Positions 1-7,839 of a stretch of DNA of 50,630 nt are shown piece after piece. This DNA comes from Fluviicola sp. Its GTDB lineage: Bacteria > Bacteroidota > Bacteroidia > Flavobacteriales_D > Crocinitomicaceae. Below the pieces are notes generated by a model that did no database searches, was not told the origin of the DNA, and worked only from the letters and a program-made list of their open reading frames with translations. Position numbers and translations under genes: made by a program. The stretch is taken from contig JAGOAZ010000013.1 of the NCBI GenBank assembly GCA_017983675.1, positions 28,369-78,998 of the forward strand, written 5' to 3'. How positions within the stretch are numbered: position 1 is the first letter of the stretch; the number at the start of each line of letters is the position of its first letter.

Positions 1-1
1 G

Positions 2-325
2 ACTATTGTTGAACCAACAAAACCAGTCGAAAATCCAGTAAATCATACGCTAGAAACACAAGAGTCCACTTCAAATACGACTACTGCGATTGCTGAAAAT
101 GAAAATCCTACTACGAAAGAAACTCAAACAACGACTACCGTTGAACCAACAGAACTTGTTAAAAATCCAGCAAATCATACGCAAGAAACACAAGAGCCCA
201 CTTCAAATACGACTACTATTGCTGAAAATGCAAATCCTATTTCGAAAGAAACTCAATCAACGACTACCGTTGAACCAACAGAACCTGTTGAAAATCCAGC
301 AAATCCTACGCAAGAAACACAAGTA
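2..325 (+). repeat. Tandem repeat encoding 43-44 residue Thr/Glu/Pro-rich units
   Basis: Units begin at nt 2, 134 and 263, giving periods of 132 and 129 bp, both multiples of three, so the frame is kept. Each unit reads roughly TTVEPTEPVENPANHTQETQ followed by a SNTTTIAENAN segment. The third unit is incomplete. The array probably continues to the left of the window. Confidence 0.9.
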
Positions 326-3300
326 AACACTATTATTGATACAATCGAAGCTGAGCAAACTACAGTCGCGACGAAAGTAGAAGTACCATTAAGTGATGTG
401 ACAAAAACAGGTGAAATCTATGCGAAAGTAGAAGGATTACTGTTGCCAAATTACACAGAGAAAATCAATCAATTATTGACACAAAATGATTCGGTTTCTC
501 TGATGAAATACCAAGAATTGACCAACGAATACATTGCGCTAATTGATGATGCGTTAGCGGATTCGTTAGAAACAACAAATGCCTTAACGCTTGTACTTTA
601 TCCGGAAGATAGAACGAGTGTTTTAAAAGCGTTACGTCTTTCTTTAACGGAGCAGTTAACAGAGGCAATGCAAGTGAATGAAAACATTGAGCAAGCTGAA
701 TTGCTGGAAAACAATGGTCAAAATACACAGCCTTCAATAGTAAATTCAGAGGAAAAAGAAAATCCAATAATTGTTCAAATTCGCCCCAATTATTACAAAC
801 AACAAACTGCAATTTCAGCATTTCAAAATGATTCGTCAGGTTCAAAACAGCGTGCGCTATATGACGAGGAAAGAGCTTTGTTAGCTGACATACAACAGGC
901 AATTCGTACCACAGAAAAAGCAATTAAAAAAGATACTTCAACACAATTGAAAGAGCAATTAGCGGCATATCAATTGCAAGAAACGATAATTGATGCTCGT
1001 GTTGCGGAACAACAATCGGCGTTGGTACTTCAGTTAGCTTCATCCATTAATCAAGCGGATTTACTTCGTTCAATTGTCAAAGATTATCACGCAATTAATT
1101 TCAACGACTCGCTTCAATGGACATCGGAAGAAATTCGATCCAATCGAGCATACCTCGCTCAACTAAAAACCGAGGTTACAGCTGTAATCATTCGAAATGA
1201 ACAAGTTAAATCAAAGCAATTATCACTAGATAAAATTGCGGAAAATCAAGTATTACAATCCATCGTTGAGCAAATCAGTTTACAGGAAAAACAATTGGAA
1301 ACAAGAACTGAGCGGGAAACAAAAACAGAGCGGGAAACAGAGCGAGAATCAGAAACAGTGCGAGTAGCAGAAACAGAGCGGGAAACAGAAACAGAGCGGG
1401 AAACAGTAGCAGAGCGGGAAACAGAAACAGAACGGGAAACAAAAACAGAGCGGGAAACAGAAACAGAGCGAGAAACAGAAACAGAACGAGAAACAGTAGC
1501 AGAGCGAGAAACAAAAACAGAACGAGAAACAGAGCTAGAAACAGAGACAGAGCGAGAATCAAAGCGGGAGCGGGAAAATTCATTAGTGGTAGCAGATTTA
1601 ATTGCTCAATATCCTAAAAAAAGTGTCTCGTCTCCTTTTTCAAATGTCTTGCAAACTTCAGTTAGTTTTGAGGAGGAAAGAACCATTATTGCTTCACCTG
1701 AATACGAAAACCTTCTGATGAAATGGCAAGCAATCGGACTTGAAAAAATTGAAGTTGGTCAATTAACAAGTGAATTAGATCAAACGCTTGCGCAAATAAA
1801 GTCAAATCCTGCTAATAAAACAGAACATGCGAATTATTTCATGCTCATTAATAAAATTGAAGCAATAAACAATTCGATTTCTCAGCAAGAAATGGAATTA
1901 ATCAAGCAGCTACCTTCAACAATAAGTACGGTAGATAAATGGAAAAATGTACTTTACCGAGAAGTGTTGCCTCAAGCAAAGACCATTGTTTCTCCAGAAC
2001 CGATTGTTCAAGAAAATAAACAAGTTGACTTTGTATTAATTCCCAAAAAAACACAACCAACGAAACCAATCGTTGCAGTTCCAATTACCGAACAAGATCA
2101 ATCGGGATTAATATATAGGGTTCAAGTTGGCGCACTTTCAAAACCGCCATCACCAGCTTTGTTTCAAGAATTCACTCCTGTTACTTCGGAAATTTTAACG
2201 AATGGCATCACACGCTACTTGGCTGGGACATTTAATAATCAACAAGCAGTGCAAACAGCACATCAACAAATAAAAAAACTTGGTTATTCGGATGCTTTTA
2301 TTGTTGCCTATTGCGACGGGCAACGCATTTCATTTGCAGAAGCACGTCAATTAGAAGTATCAAAGAAGTGTGTTCCAAAAACTCAAAACACATTGGCTTT
2401 TCAAAATGTCGCGCAAGAGACTATTCGATCAGTTGATGAGAATAGTGGAGTTCAACCAGTTCTACAACAAACAAAGAAAGTAGAACAATTAGATCAACAA
2501 ACATTGAAATACAATCAAGCTCCTGGTGCAGTTTTTGCACAACAGCTTGAAAATGAAAAAGGCTTGTTTTACACCGTACAAATCGGAGTGTTTAATCGCC
2601 CTGTACCAGCTGAACAAGTAAAAAACCTTGATTCATTGTATACACTTCGCTTACCGAATGGACAAATTCGATATTGTACAGGAAAATACACATCGGTTAA
2701 TGCAGCAAAACCAAAACGCAGTTTAGCTCAAGAATCTGGGATTACCGATGCGTTTATTACTGTTTATTGGAACGGAGAACGTATTAGTTTTGAGGCAGCA
2801 GCGCGCATTATTTCTGAACAAGGTCCCACTGTTTTTTCAGTAAACGTCCCAATGGAAGAACCTATTATTCGTGATACAGTTGTAGCGCTTCAACCTCAAC
2901 CTCAACCTCAACCTGAACCACAGCTTAAAGTAGAAGAAATCTCTTACGAAGATCGTTATTTTAGATTCGTTTCTGCAGAAACATTTTCAACAATTCCGGA
3001 AGCATTCATAGCTCAATTGGGCGCATTTGGTACTTATTATTTTGATACCTTAACAGGAAAAGTTGTATCGACAGAAAGAGAAATAGGTAGTGAAGCTGTT
3101 GTTCCAAATGGTATGTTGCGCGAATTATTGAGCGAGACTGAACGAAACGGAGCAGCAGTTGTATTAACAGTAAGAGATAGTTCTATTTCAAGTACGTTTG
3201 CAGATTGGTTGTTGCATGCAAATCTACCAATAGAAATAAAGCAACAAGGAAAGAAGACAATTTTTTATATCGTGTTAAAGGACAAAAAGACAGCGCAAGT

Positions 3301-3370
3301 GGTGCGTGATTATTTGAACGAACACAAAATTGTGGAAGAATATCAATTGCGGATGAACGAACTTAAATAG
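2..3370 (+). CDS. Large repeat-rich protein with two SPOR-like domains (5' end outside window)
   Basis: The reading frame is open from the left edge to the stop at 3370, so this is the 3' part of a longer gene; the GTG at 398 is only an internal codon. Visible parts, in order: two and a half copies of a 43-44 residue Thr/Glu/Pro-rich repeat (nt 2-325, each opening with TVEPT); a coiled-coil-like Gln/Glu-rich stretch (nt 400-1290); a highly charged repeat built on the ERET motif (nt 1299-1578); and two SPOR-like domains starting YRVQVGAL (nt 2115-2370) and YTVQIGVF (nt 2571-2820). After a PQPQPQPE linker comes a C-terminal domain without a recognised fold. SPOR domains commonly bind denuded peptidoglycan, so an envelope location is inferred. 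No catalytic motif is visible and the function is unknown. clpS follows 35 bp downstream. Confidence 0.85.
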   Translation, partial: TIVEPTKPVENPVNHTLETQESTSNTTTAIAENENPTTKETQTTTTVEPTELVKNPANHTQETQEPTSNTTTIAENANPISKETQSTTTVEPTEPVENPANPTQETQVNTIIDTIEAEQTTVATKVEVPLSDVTKTGEIYAKVEGLLLPNYTEKINQLLTQNDSVSLMKYQELTNEYIALIDDALADSLETTNALTLVLYPEDRTSVLKALRLSLTEQLTEAMQVNENIEQAELLENNGQNTQPSIVNSEEKENPIIVQIRPNYYKQQTAISAFQNDSSGSKQRALYDEERALLADIQQAIRTTEKAIKKDTSTQLKEQLAAYQLQETIIDARVAEQQSALVLQLASSINQADLLRSIVKDYHAINFNDSLQWTSEEIRSNRAYLAQLKTEVTAVIIRNEQVKSKQLSLDKIAENQVLQSIVEQISLQEKQLETRTERETKTERETERESETVRVAETERETETERETVAERETETERETKTERETETERETETERETVAERETKTERETELETETERESKRERENSLVVADLIAQYPKKSVSSPFSNVLQTSVSFEEERTIIASPEYENLLMKWQAIGLEKIEVGQLTSELDQTLAQIKSNPANKTEHANYFMLINKIEAINNSISQQEMELIKQLPSTISTVDKWKNVLYREVLPQAKTIVSPEPIVQENKQVDFVLIPKKTQPTKPIVAVPITEQDQSGLIYRVQVGALSKPPSPALFQEFTPVTSEILTNGITRYLAGTFNNQQAVQTAHQQIKKLGYSDAFIVAYCDGQRISFAEARQLEVSKKCVPKTQNTLAFQNVAQETIRSVDENSGVQPVLQQTKKVEQLDQQTLKYNQAPGAVFAQQLENEKGLFYTVQIGVFNRPVPAEQVKNLDSLYTLRLPNGQIRYCTGKYTSVNAAKPKRSLAQESGITDAFITVYWNGERISFEAAARIISEQGPTVFSVNVPMEEPIIRDTVVALQPQPQPQPEPQLKVEEISYEDRYFRFVSAETFSTIPEAFIAQLGAFGTYYFDTLTGKVVSTEREIGSEAVVPNGMLRELLSETERNGAAVVLTVRDSSISSTFADWLLHANLPIEIKQQGKKTIFYIVLKDKKTAQVVRDYLNEHKIVEEYQLRMNELK
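1299..1578 (+). repeat. In-frame 6/12/18-bp repeats encoding ERET/TERE tracts
   Basis: Short units such as GAGCGGGAAACA and GAAACAGAA alternate for about 280 bp and encode a Thr-Glu-Arg-Glu tract of about 93 residues. All units are multiples of three, so copy-number change would alter protein length without a frameshift. The tract links the coiled-coil-like part to the SPOR part of the protein and probably forms a highly charged, extended helix or spacer. Confidence 0.9.
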
Positions 3371-3405
3371 TAAAGCATTAAATTTGTAAAAAAGGAATTC
3401 AACAG

Positions 3406-3675
3406 ATGGAAACAGAAGTAGCGTATGCTCATGAAACAGCTGAATTATTAGTCGATCAAAAAGATTTGATTGTGTACAACGATGACTTCAACACGTTTGA
3501 TCACGTCATTGAATCGTTGATAAAAGTTTGCAAGCACGAAGCAGAACAAGCAGAACAATGTACTTGGTTGATTCATTTCAAAGGAAAGTGCCAAGTAAAG
3601 CGAGGAGAATACGAAAAGCTTGCCCCAATGTGTACTGCGTTGTTGGAAAGAGGAATTACAGCAGAAATCGAATAA
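3406..3675 (+). CDS. clpS: ATP-dependent Clp protease adaptor ClpS
   Basis: An 89-residue protein that matches the ClpS family over its length. ClpS binds the N-terminal domain of ClpA/ClpC and delivers N-degron substrates. Visible family features are the substrate-pocket motif NDDFN (Asn25-Asp26-Asp27) and the HFKGK segment with His57, equivalent to HYQGK in E. coli ClpS. The position corresponding to the E. coli gatekeeper Met40 appears to be Phe31. The N-terminal tail is short. The ATG at 3406 gives the full family core. Its probable ATPase partner, ClpC, lies at 38264..40783 in this window. The gene stands between the large SPOR protein and a tRNA gene on the same strand; the tRNA has its own promoter. 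Confidence 0.85.
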   Translation: METEVAYAHETAELLVDQKDLIVYNDDFNTFDHVIESLIKVCKHEAEQAEQCTWLIHFKGKCQVKRGEYEKLAPMCTALLERGITAEIE

Positions 3676-3701
3676 TTTTTCAAAAAAATAAGGTGCATCT
3701 C

Positions 3702-3731
3702 TTGTTAAAACAAAAAAAGACCTTATCTTTG
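3702..3731 (+). promoter_or_regulatory. Bacteroidota-type promoter for tRNA-Arg
   Basis: TTG at 3702-3704 and TATCTTTG at 3724-3731 are separated by 19 bp, an exact match to the Bacteroidota primary-sigma pattern TTG-N19-TAnnTTTG. Transcription would start about 7 bp downstream, a few bases before the tRNA begins at 3746. Confidence 0.75.
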
Positions 3732-3745
3732 CACCCACAAAACAA

Positions 3746-3819
3746 GGCTTCGTAGCTCAACTGAATAGAGCACTACATTACGGCTGTAGAGGTTTCAGGT
3801 TTGAATCCTGACGAGGTCA
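3746..3819 (+). tRNA. tRNA-Arg (anticodon ACG)
   Basis: The 74-nt sequence folds as a complete cloverleaf: a 7-bp acceptor stem GGCTTCG/CGAGGTC with two G-U pairs, D stem GCTC/GAGC, anticodon stem CTACA/TGTAG with loop TTACGGC (anticodon ACG, reading CGN through inosine), T stem TCAGG/CCTGA and discriminator A. No CCA is encoded. The D loop AACTGAATA has A at position 19 and the T loop TTTGAAT has U at position 56, so the near-universal G19-C56 pair is replaced by A19-U56. It is flanked by a good promoter and a hairpin terminator, which argues that it is expressed. Confidence 0.85.
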
Positions 3820-3821
3820 CT

Positions 3822-3870
3822 AAAACAAAACGAGAATGAAAGCGAAAGCGTCATTCTCGTTTTTGTTTTG
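3822..3870 (+). terminator. Intrinsic terminator downstream of tRNA-Arg
   Basis: Arms 3822-3839 (AAAACAAAACGAGAATGA) and 3851-3868 are complementary apart from one extra T, with an 11-nt loop. The stem core GAGAATGA/TCATTCTC is followed by a T-rich run. Confidence 0.75.
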
Positions 3871-3960
3871 CATCATTCTCATTCTGTTCCTCATTCTGTT
3901 CCTCATACTGTTCCTCATTCTGTTTCTCATTCTGTTCCTCATTCTGTTCCTCACTTTGTT
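3871..3960 (+). repeat. 12-bp tandem repeat (CATTCTGTTCCT), about 7-8 copies
   Basis: Imperfect tandem copies of CATTCTGTTCCT run directly after the tRNA terminator. The hydrophobic reading frame they create (3836..4051) is repetitive Phe-Leu-Ile and overlaps the terminator, so I do not call it a gene. From here to 4214 I see no other feature. Confidence 0.85.
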
Positions 3961-4214
3961 TTCTAAATCTTTCCCATTTTCAAAGGATAGATATCAATAT
4001 TCCAACTGTAAAAGTTTGACATCCACCGCAGAAATACAGCCTTCCCGTTGAGATTTTTGATGAGGAGTTTCAAAGGAAAAAGAATCACTAATAAATCTAG
4101 AAACTCACATTTCATATATTTAATTGGTGGCTTCAACTTTAACTTTTGAGATTGATCAGAATAAACGTGCTTTAAAATTTCTGGTTTAAAAAATAATCAC
4201 GATATTTATTCATC

Positions 4215-4901
4215 ATGAATCCAAAGCAAATGTTTCGAAATTCGTTTTATTCTGTAAGTGAAGCTAGTTGTCAAATTGGTAAGAAGGGCAATGAATTATC
4301 GAACCACTTTGGTAATCTGTTGGGTGTAATTTCTGATAAAGCAAATACAAGTTCTAAAAACAAAGTAATTAGACTTTTTATTTTATTTTTATTTATGGCA
4401 TTTATTTCAAATGCTCAAGAATATAGTATTTCGCTATCGAATTGTAATTTTGGCGAGTTGAAGGAATATAATAAAGACAGTATTTTTCAACAGGACTCAA
4501 CTTCTTTACTAAGGATTATTTATTTTGAAAGATCTAGTGGATTTAAAGCTGATGTATATTATTTTCATGTGGATAGTTTAAGAGCAGGTCAATTAAATCG
4601 TTTATCCAATAATCAATTTTTAACAATGGATTCAACGTTTAATCTAGAAGTAGATTACAAAAAACTTGAAACAGCTTGCTATATATCCACTTATCCTAAA
4701 TTTAGAAAGACAGATTGTATTGAAGTAGTTCTAATTAGATTTGAAAATGGTACAGAGCTAAGTCTAATATCTATTGATAATACTCTTAAAGAGTTACTTT
4801 GTTCAAACAATGATTTTATATTAAAATCCCCAAATTTTTGGAATATGTTCTTCCAAAAAATGGAATTTCTAAAAAAACAATCAACAAAAAAAGTTAGATA
4901 G
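4215..4901 (+). CDS. Exported protein of unknown function with an extra N-terminal segment
   Basis: A 228-residue reading frame with no recognised family. A typical Bacteroidota signal peptide (hydrophobic run ending SNAQ) lies at residues 49-68 rather than at the N-terminus. The first 48 residues therefore look added, and part of them (QMFRNSFYSVSEASCQ) is a fragment repeated at 5003-5051. In-frame TAA at 4194 means the ATG at 4215 is the earliest usual start. A later non-ATG start near residue 36-45 (for example TTG) would give a normal secreted protein and may be the real one. The mature part is Ser/Asn/Lys-rich without motifs. The gene is AT-rich like the accessory genes at 41.7-47 kb. 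Function unknown. Confidence 0.6.
   Translation: MNPKQMFRNSFYSVSEASCQIGKKGNELSNHFGNLLGVISDKANTSSKNKVIRLFILFLFMAFISNAQEYSISLSNCNFGELKEYNKDSIFQQDSTSLLRIIYFERSSGFKADVYYFHVDSLRAGQLNRLSNNQFLTMDSTFNLEVDYKKLETACYISTYPKFRKTDCIEVVLIRFENGTELSLISIDNTLKELLCSNNDFILKSPNFWNMFFQKMEFLKKQSTKKVR
4227..4275 (+). repeat. Repeat D, copy 1 (coding fragment QMFRNSxYSVxEAxCQ)
   Basis: This 49-bp segment matches 5003-5051 at 44 of 49 positions with no gaps and encodes the same peptide pattern in both places. Here it forms the N-terminal part of the gene at 4215. Confidence 0.8.
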
Positions 4902-4950
4902 TTACTTCTGTTATTTTTTCACCAGTATTACCAGCATTTTTTTTAAAATT

Positions 4951-4990
4951 AAATCACACCTTTTTCCAATAATCATTATATTTAATCTAC
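4951..4990 (+). repeat. Partial copy of intergenic repeat B
   Basis: The segment CACACCTTTTTCCAATAATC, then ATTATATTTAATCTA, resembles the core of the repeat at 43383, 45701 and 42582, which has TCCACCTTTTC, then AATCATTATATTTAACCTA. The shared uninterrupted core is ATCATTATATTTAA. It lies between two small exported-protein genes, as the other copies do. Confidence 0.5.
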
Positions 4991-5002
4991 TTCAAACCAA
5001 TT

Positions 5003-5051
5003 CAAATGTTTCGAAATTCGACTTATTCTGTAACTGAAGCTATATGTCAAA
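5003..5051 (+). repeat. Repeat D, copy 2 (orphan coding fragment)
   Basis: This is 44/49 identical to 4227-4275 and translates to QMFRNSTYSVTEAICQ before reaching a TGA at 5064-5066. It has no signal peptide or gene attached and looks like a displaced gene fragment 90 bp upstream of the gene at 5143. Confidence 0.75.
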
Positions 5052-5142
5052 AGAATTCAGAGATATGAAGACTCAAAAAGGGTTTGAACTCAAATTGACC
5101 AGTCCTAAAAAATTACAAAAAAAAAGGATCAAATAGAAGAAA

Positions 5143-5655
5143 ATGGAATTAAGAATTGTTTTTATTATTACGTTGTTACTGTCTTTAACTTCTTTTGAAC
5201 GAAAAAAAGAATCAAATAACGATGGTCTTTATATATTATTACAAGTTAATAAGTTAAAATCAAACGAAATATTCGGTGATACGGCTTTTCTGGTGATTTC
5301 AATATCAAATCAGTCATTTCAAAGCATTTTAATCTCAAAAAACATGAAGTGCTTTGCAAGTACTAGAAATAATGCTCAAATATTTTTTAAAGATTCCACT
5401 TCAACTACTATATTTTGGCATCCTCGAGGTAATCAAATAGATGAAAAATTACTATCTACTAAAACTATTGATATAATTCAGAAAATTTGGTATTTAGTTG
5501 ATATAAATTTTAAAAGAGATGAATTGGGTATGATGTTTTTCACTAATAGTTTTAGTTTTTATTTGAAGAAAATTGGTAAACCAAAGAATATCTTATTTCT
5601 AAATTCAAGGAAAAGAGCATCTTTAATAGAACAGATTTCTAATTCAGAAAATTAA
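5143..5655 (+). CDS. Exported protein of unknown function
   Basis: A 170-residue protein starting with a short signal peptide-like hydrophobic stretch (residues 3-17, IVFIITLLLSLTSF), then a Lys-rich region. There is no lipobox Cys and no recognised domain. The body has alternating beta-like segments. It is the second gene of an AT-rich island (4.2-5.7 kb) of small exported proteins, preceded by the displaced fragment of repeat D. The ATG at 5143 is preceded by an A-rich stretch typical of Bacteroidota starts. Function unknown. Confidence 0.6.
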   Translation: MELRIVFIITLLLSLTSFERKKESNNDGLYILLQVNKLKSNEIFGDTAFLVISISNQSFQSILISKNMKCFASTRNNAQIFFKDSTSTTIFWHPRGNQIDEKLLSTKTIDIIQKIWYLVDINFKRDELGMMFFTNSFSFYLKKIGKPKNILFLNSRKRASLIEQISNSEN

Positions 5656-5971
5656 TTTGAATTCTACAATTAGTAAACTATTACTTATTTGAGAGCGAAA
5701 TAGGTTAAAGAGCTTAAGATAATGTTTCTCCATTAATACAAGCTTTATTCAAAATAAACAATCAAAACATTTTCAATACATAAAAAAGAAAGCGTTGATG
5801 ATTTCCAAATCAAGAATAAGCATGAACACATTCTGTTTTCACAAGTAAATAGTTTAGTGCACAAACAAAAATCGATGTAGATATGTGATTAATAAAAATA
5901 ATTACTATATTAGTGTGGTCATTTAATTAGATTTAACACCAGTTAGACAAATTACAACTTATAGCTAGATC

Positions 5972-6018
5972 AAACAATGCAATTTGTAGGTTGAAAATTG
6001 AATTAAAATGCATTGTTT
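5972..6018 (+). promoter_or_regulatory. Inverted repeat upstream of the serine protease cluster (operator or terminator)
   Basis: Arms AAACAATGCAATTT (5972-5985) and AAAATGCATTGTTT (6005-6018) pair at 13 of 14 positions around a 19-nt loop, and the right arm runs into TTTTTG. It could be a terminator of upstream transcription or a binding site just before the promoter at 6025. Confidence 0.55.
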
Positions 6019-6024
6019 TTGTAA

Positions 6025-6055
6025 TTGTTTTTTGATATTGTGTGATATAATTTTG
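6025..6055 (+). promoter_or_regulatory. Candidate promoter of the serine protease cluster
   Basis: TTG at 6025-6027 and TAATTTTG at 6048-6055, spaced by 20 bp, fit the Bacteroidota TTG-N19to23-TAnnTTTG pattern. The leader to the ATG at 6183 would be about 120 nt. Confidence 0.5.
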
Positions 6056-6182
6056 ATTTTAGATAGCATATTGTAATAAATAAATATTTTTTCTATTCGA
6101 AAATGAATGTTACTGATTAAGAAAGACTAATTGCTGTTTTTGAATACCAAATTTATTGTTAATTACTATTACTACTACTATT

Positions 6183-7808
6183 ATGAGAAAGATTTCTATT
6201 TTGATTTTATCAGCTTTTGTTTTGCATGTTTCGTCTTGTAATTTACTATTAGCTCCAGGTGAACAAACAGTAAATATTACTACTACTAATGAGAATTCAG
6301 TAGTTTTTGAAAATAAATACGAGATTGGAAGAGGGGGGAGTAATTCTTTAAAGGTGAAAAAAAAAGGAGCAGAGCAGATAATAGTTCAAACGCCTGGCTA
6401 CAAAGATGAATACATAGTTATGCTACCTTATAAAAAACATAAATTATTCTATCCATACCTCATTTTAGATTTCCCTTCAGTTATAGGTCTTTGTTTTTCA
6501 ACTATTAATAAAACGTTTGATTATTTGCCAGATTGGCATTTAGAAAACAAGTATAAATTAGATAAAAGACTTGAAACAGAAAAATACATTGATTTATTAG
6601 CAATTAAATTAAACATCAACGATAAGAATAAAGATATACAAGATTATTTTATAGAATCAAAAGGTGATATATATGAAATGATTGACAAAGCAGTTTTAGA
6701 GAATAAAATAATTAATGAAAAATTAGAGAAAAAAAACAACAAAAAGGCACCTAAGCAAAACAAATTAATAAATAGCAAATTAAATGAAAATCAAATCAAA
6801 AGTAACGATACAGAGTTTTCAAAAAACATTTATAAATTATTAAAGAAAACAGAATTCATTGATACTGTTAATAATGTGTTTCAAGATAACAACAACACGA
6901 TTGTTTTAGAGGCAGAAATTCGGAAAGTTGATAAATTTAAAATTAATAGAAAAGGCGCGGCATATTCAAGTGGATTAATAAAAGCAGGTATGGGAATTCA
7001 ATGGTATATTAAAAATACATACGATGAAATTCTTGATTCCGTTTATATTTATGAATATTCAGGTGATTTTTGTGCTAATGATCTTGAAGAAAAAGATGAT
7101 ATTTTCTTTTATGATGCTGTTGAAAATAGTTATTTAAAACTTAGAGAATCAAAAGAATTTCAAAATAATATTATATTGAATACCGACTTTTCTTCCAAAG
7201 ATGAAAAAATGTCAATAATTGAGCCAAAAAAAGTGGTGAAAGAAGTTGCTGACGCAAGTTTGGCAAGTGTAATTATCAAAAGAAATGACAAAGGTCATGG
7301 TTCCGGATTTGCAATTTCAAATGATGGATATATTTTAACCAATTTCCATGTAATTGCAGGAAAAACAACAGGTAAACTAGAAGGAATAAAAGTTATTCTA
7401 TCAAATGGAGAAGAGTTAGAAGCAAAAGTTGTTCGCTACAATAGATCGCGAGATATTGCCTTATTAAAAGTGGATTACCAATTTGAAAAAGCATTCGTTC
7501 TGAATTCAATTAAAGATATTAAAAACCTTCAAGAAGTATATACAATTGGAACTCCTAAATCGGTCGAATTGGGACAGACTGTGACAAAAGGTTTGATTTC
7601 AAATGAGCGTAATAAAAATAACAACTCTGTACTTCAATTAAGTATAAGTCTCAATGGGGGGAATAGTGGAGGTCCATTATTTGATAAAACAGGAGTATTA
7701 TATGGTGTAATTCAATCTAAGCTTGTAGGATATGCAACAGAAGGTGTTGGCTTTGCAATTCCATCGTATTTAATTGCGGAGTATTTAAATATTTTCATCA
7801 CAAAATAA
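6183..7808 (+). CDS. Trypsin-like (S1C/HtrA-type) serine protease lipoprotein, paralogue 1
   Basis: A 541-residue lipoprotein: signal peptide with lipobox ending VSSC, then a short beta-rich domain resembling PEGA (ITTTNENSVVFEN...IVQTPGYKDE), a Lys/Asn-rich linker, a middle domain of unknown family, and a C-terminal trypsin-like protease domain. The triad is visible as NFHVIAG (His389), RDIALLK (Asp424) and GGNSGGPLF (Ser495). The protein ends about 45 residues after the Ser, so the PDZ domain usual in DegP/HtrA is absent. I chose the ATG at 6183 over the one at 6156 because it gives a proper signal peptide aligned with the two paralogues. It probably acts on the periplasmic or outer face of an envelope membrane; the substrate is unknown. 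It is first of three tandem copies with gaps of 31 and 23 bp. Confidence 0.85.
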   Translation: MRKISILILSAFVLHVSSCNLLLAPGEQTVNITTTNENSVVFENKYEIGRGGSNSLKVKKKGAEQIIVQTPGYKDEYIVMLPYKKHKLFYPYLILDFPSVIGLCFSTINKTFDYLPDWHLENKYKLDKRLETEKYIDLLAIKLNINDKNKDIQDYFIESKGDIYEMIDKAVLENKIINEKLEKKNNKKAPKQNKLINSKLNENQIKSNDTEFSKNIYKLLKKTEFIDTVNNVFQDNNNTIVLEAEIRKVDKFKINRKGAAYSSGLIKAGMGIQWYIKNTYDEILDSVYIYEYSGDFCANDLEEKDDIFFYDAVENSYLKLRESKEFQNNIILNTDFSSKDEKMSIIEPKKVVKEVADASLASVIIKRNDKGHGSGFAISNDGYILTNFHVIAGKTTGKLEGIKVILSNGEELEAKVVRYNRSRDIALLKVDYQFEKAFVLNSIKDIKNLQEVYTIGTPKSVELGQTVTKGLISNERNKNNNSVLQLSISLNGGNSGGPLFDKTGVLYGVIQSKLVGYATEGVGFAIPSYLIAEYLNIFITK

Positions 7809-7839
7809 TAACATTATTATATTTTAATCCATTTTTATT

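Larger units (their letters stand above)
5656..6182. other. Long AT-rich intergenic region upstream of the protease cluster
   Basis: No coding region is visible in these roughly 530 bp. It holds a 14-bp inverted repeat (5972-6018), a candidate promoter (6025-6055) and, just before the first protease start, an imperfect ATT/ACT trinucleotide run (6161-6182). Confidence 0.6.

Noticed and set aside
1275..1583. Minus-strand open frame of about 100 codons, Leu/Phe-rich
   Set aside because: It is the opposite strand of the ERET repeat in the large SPOR protein; repetitive, no start context.
398..3370. Treating GTG at 398 as the start of the first gene
   Set aside because: The same frame is open back to nt 2 and encodes a continuing repeat, so the gene begins outside the window.
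3836..4051. Reading frame of 71 codons, Phe-Leu-Ile repeats
   Set aside because: It starts inside the tRNA terminator hairpin and is the translation of a 12-bp repeat; no gene-like start context.
6156..6182. ATG at 6156 as start of the first serine protease
   Set aside because: It lies in an ATT/ACT triplet run, and the ATG at 6183 gives a signal peptide and lipobox aligned with both paralogues.
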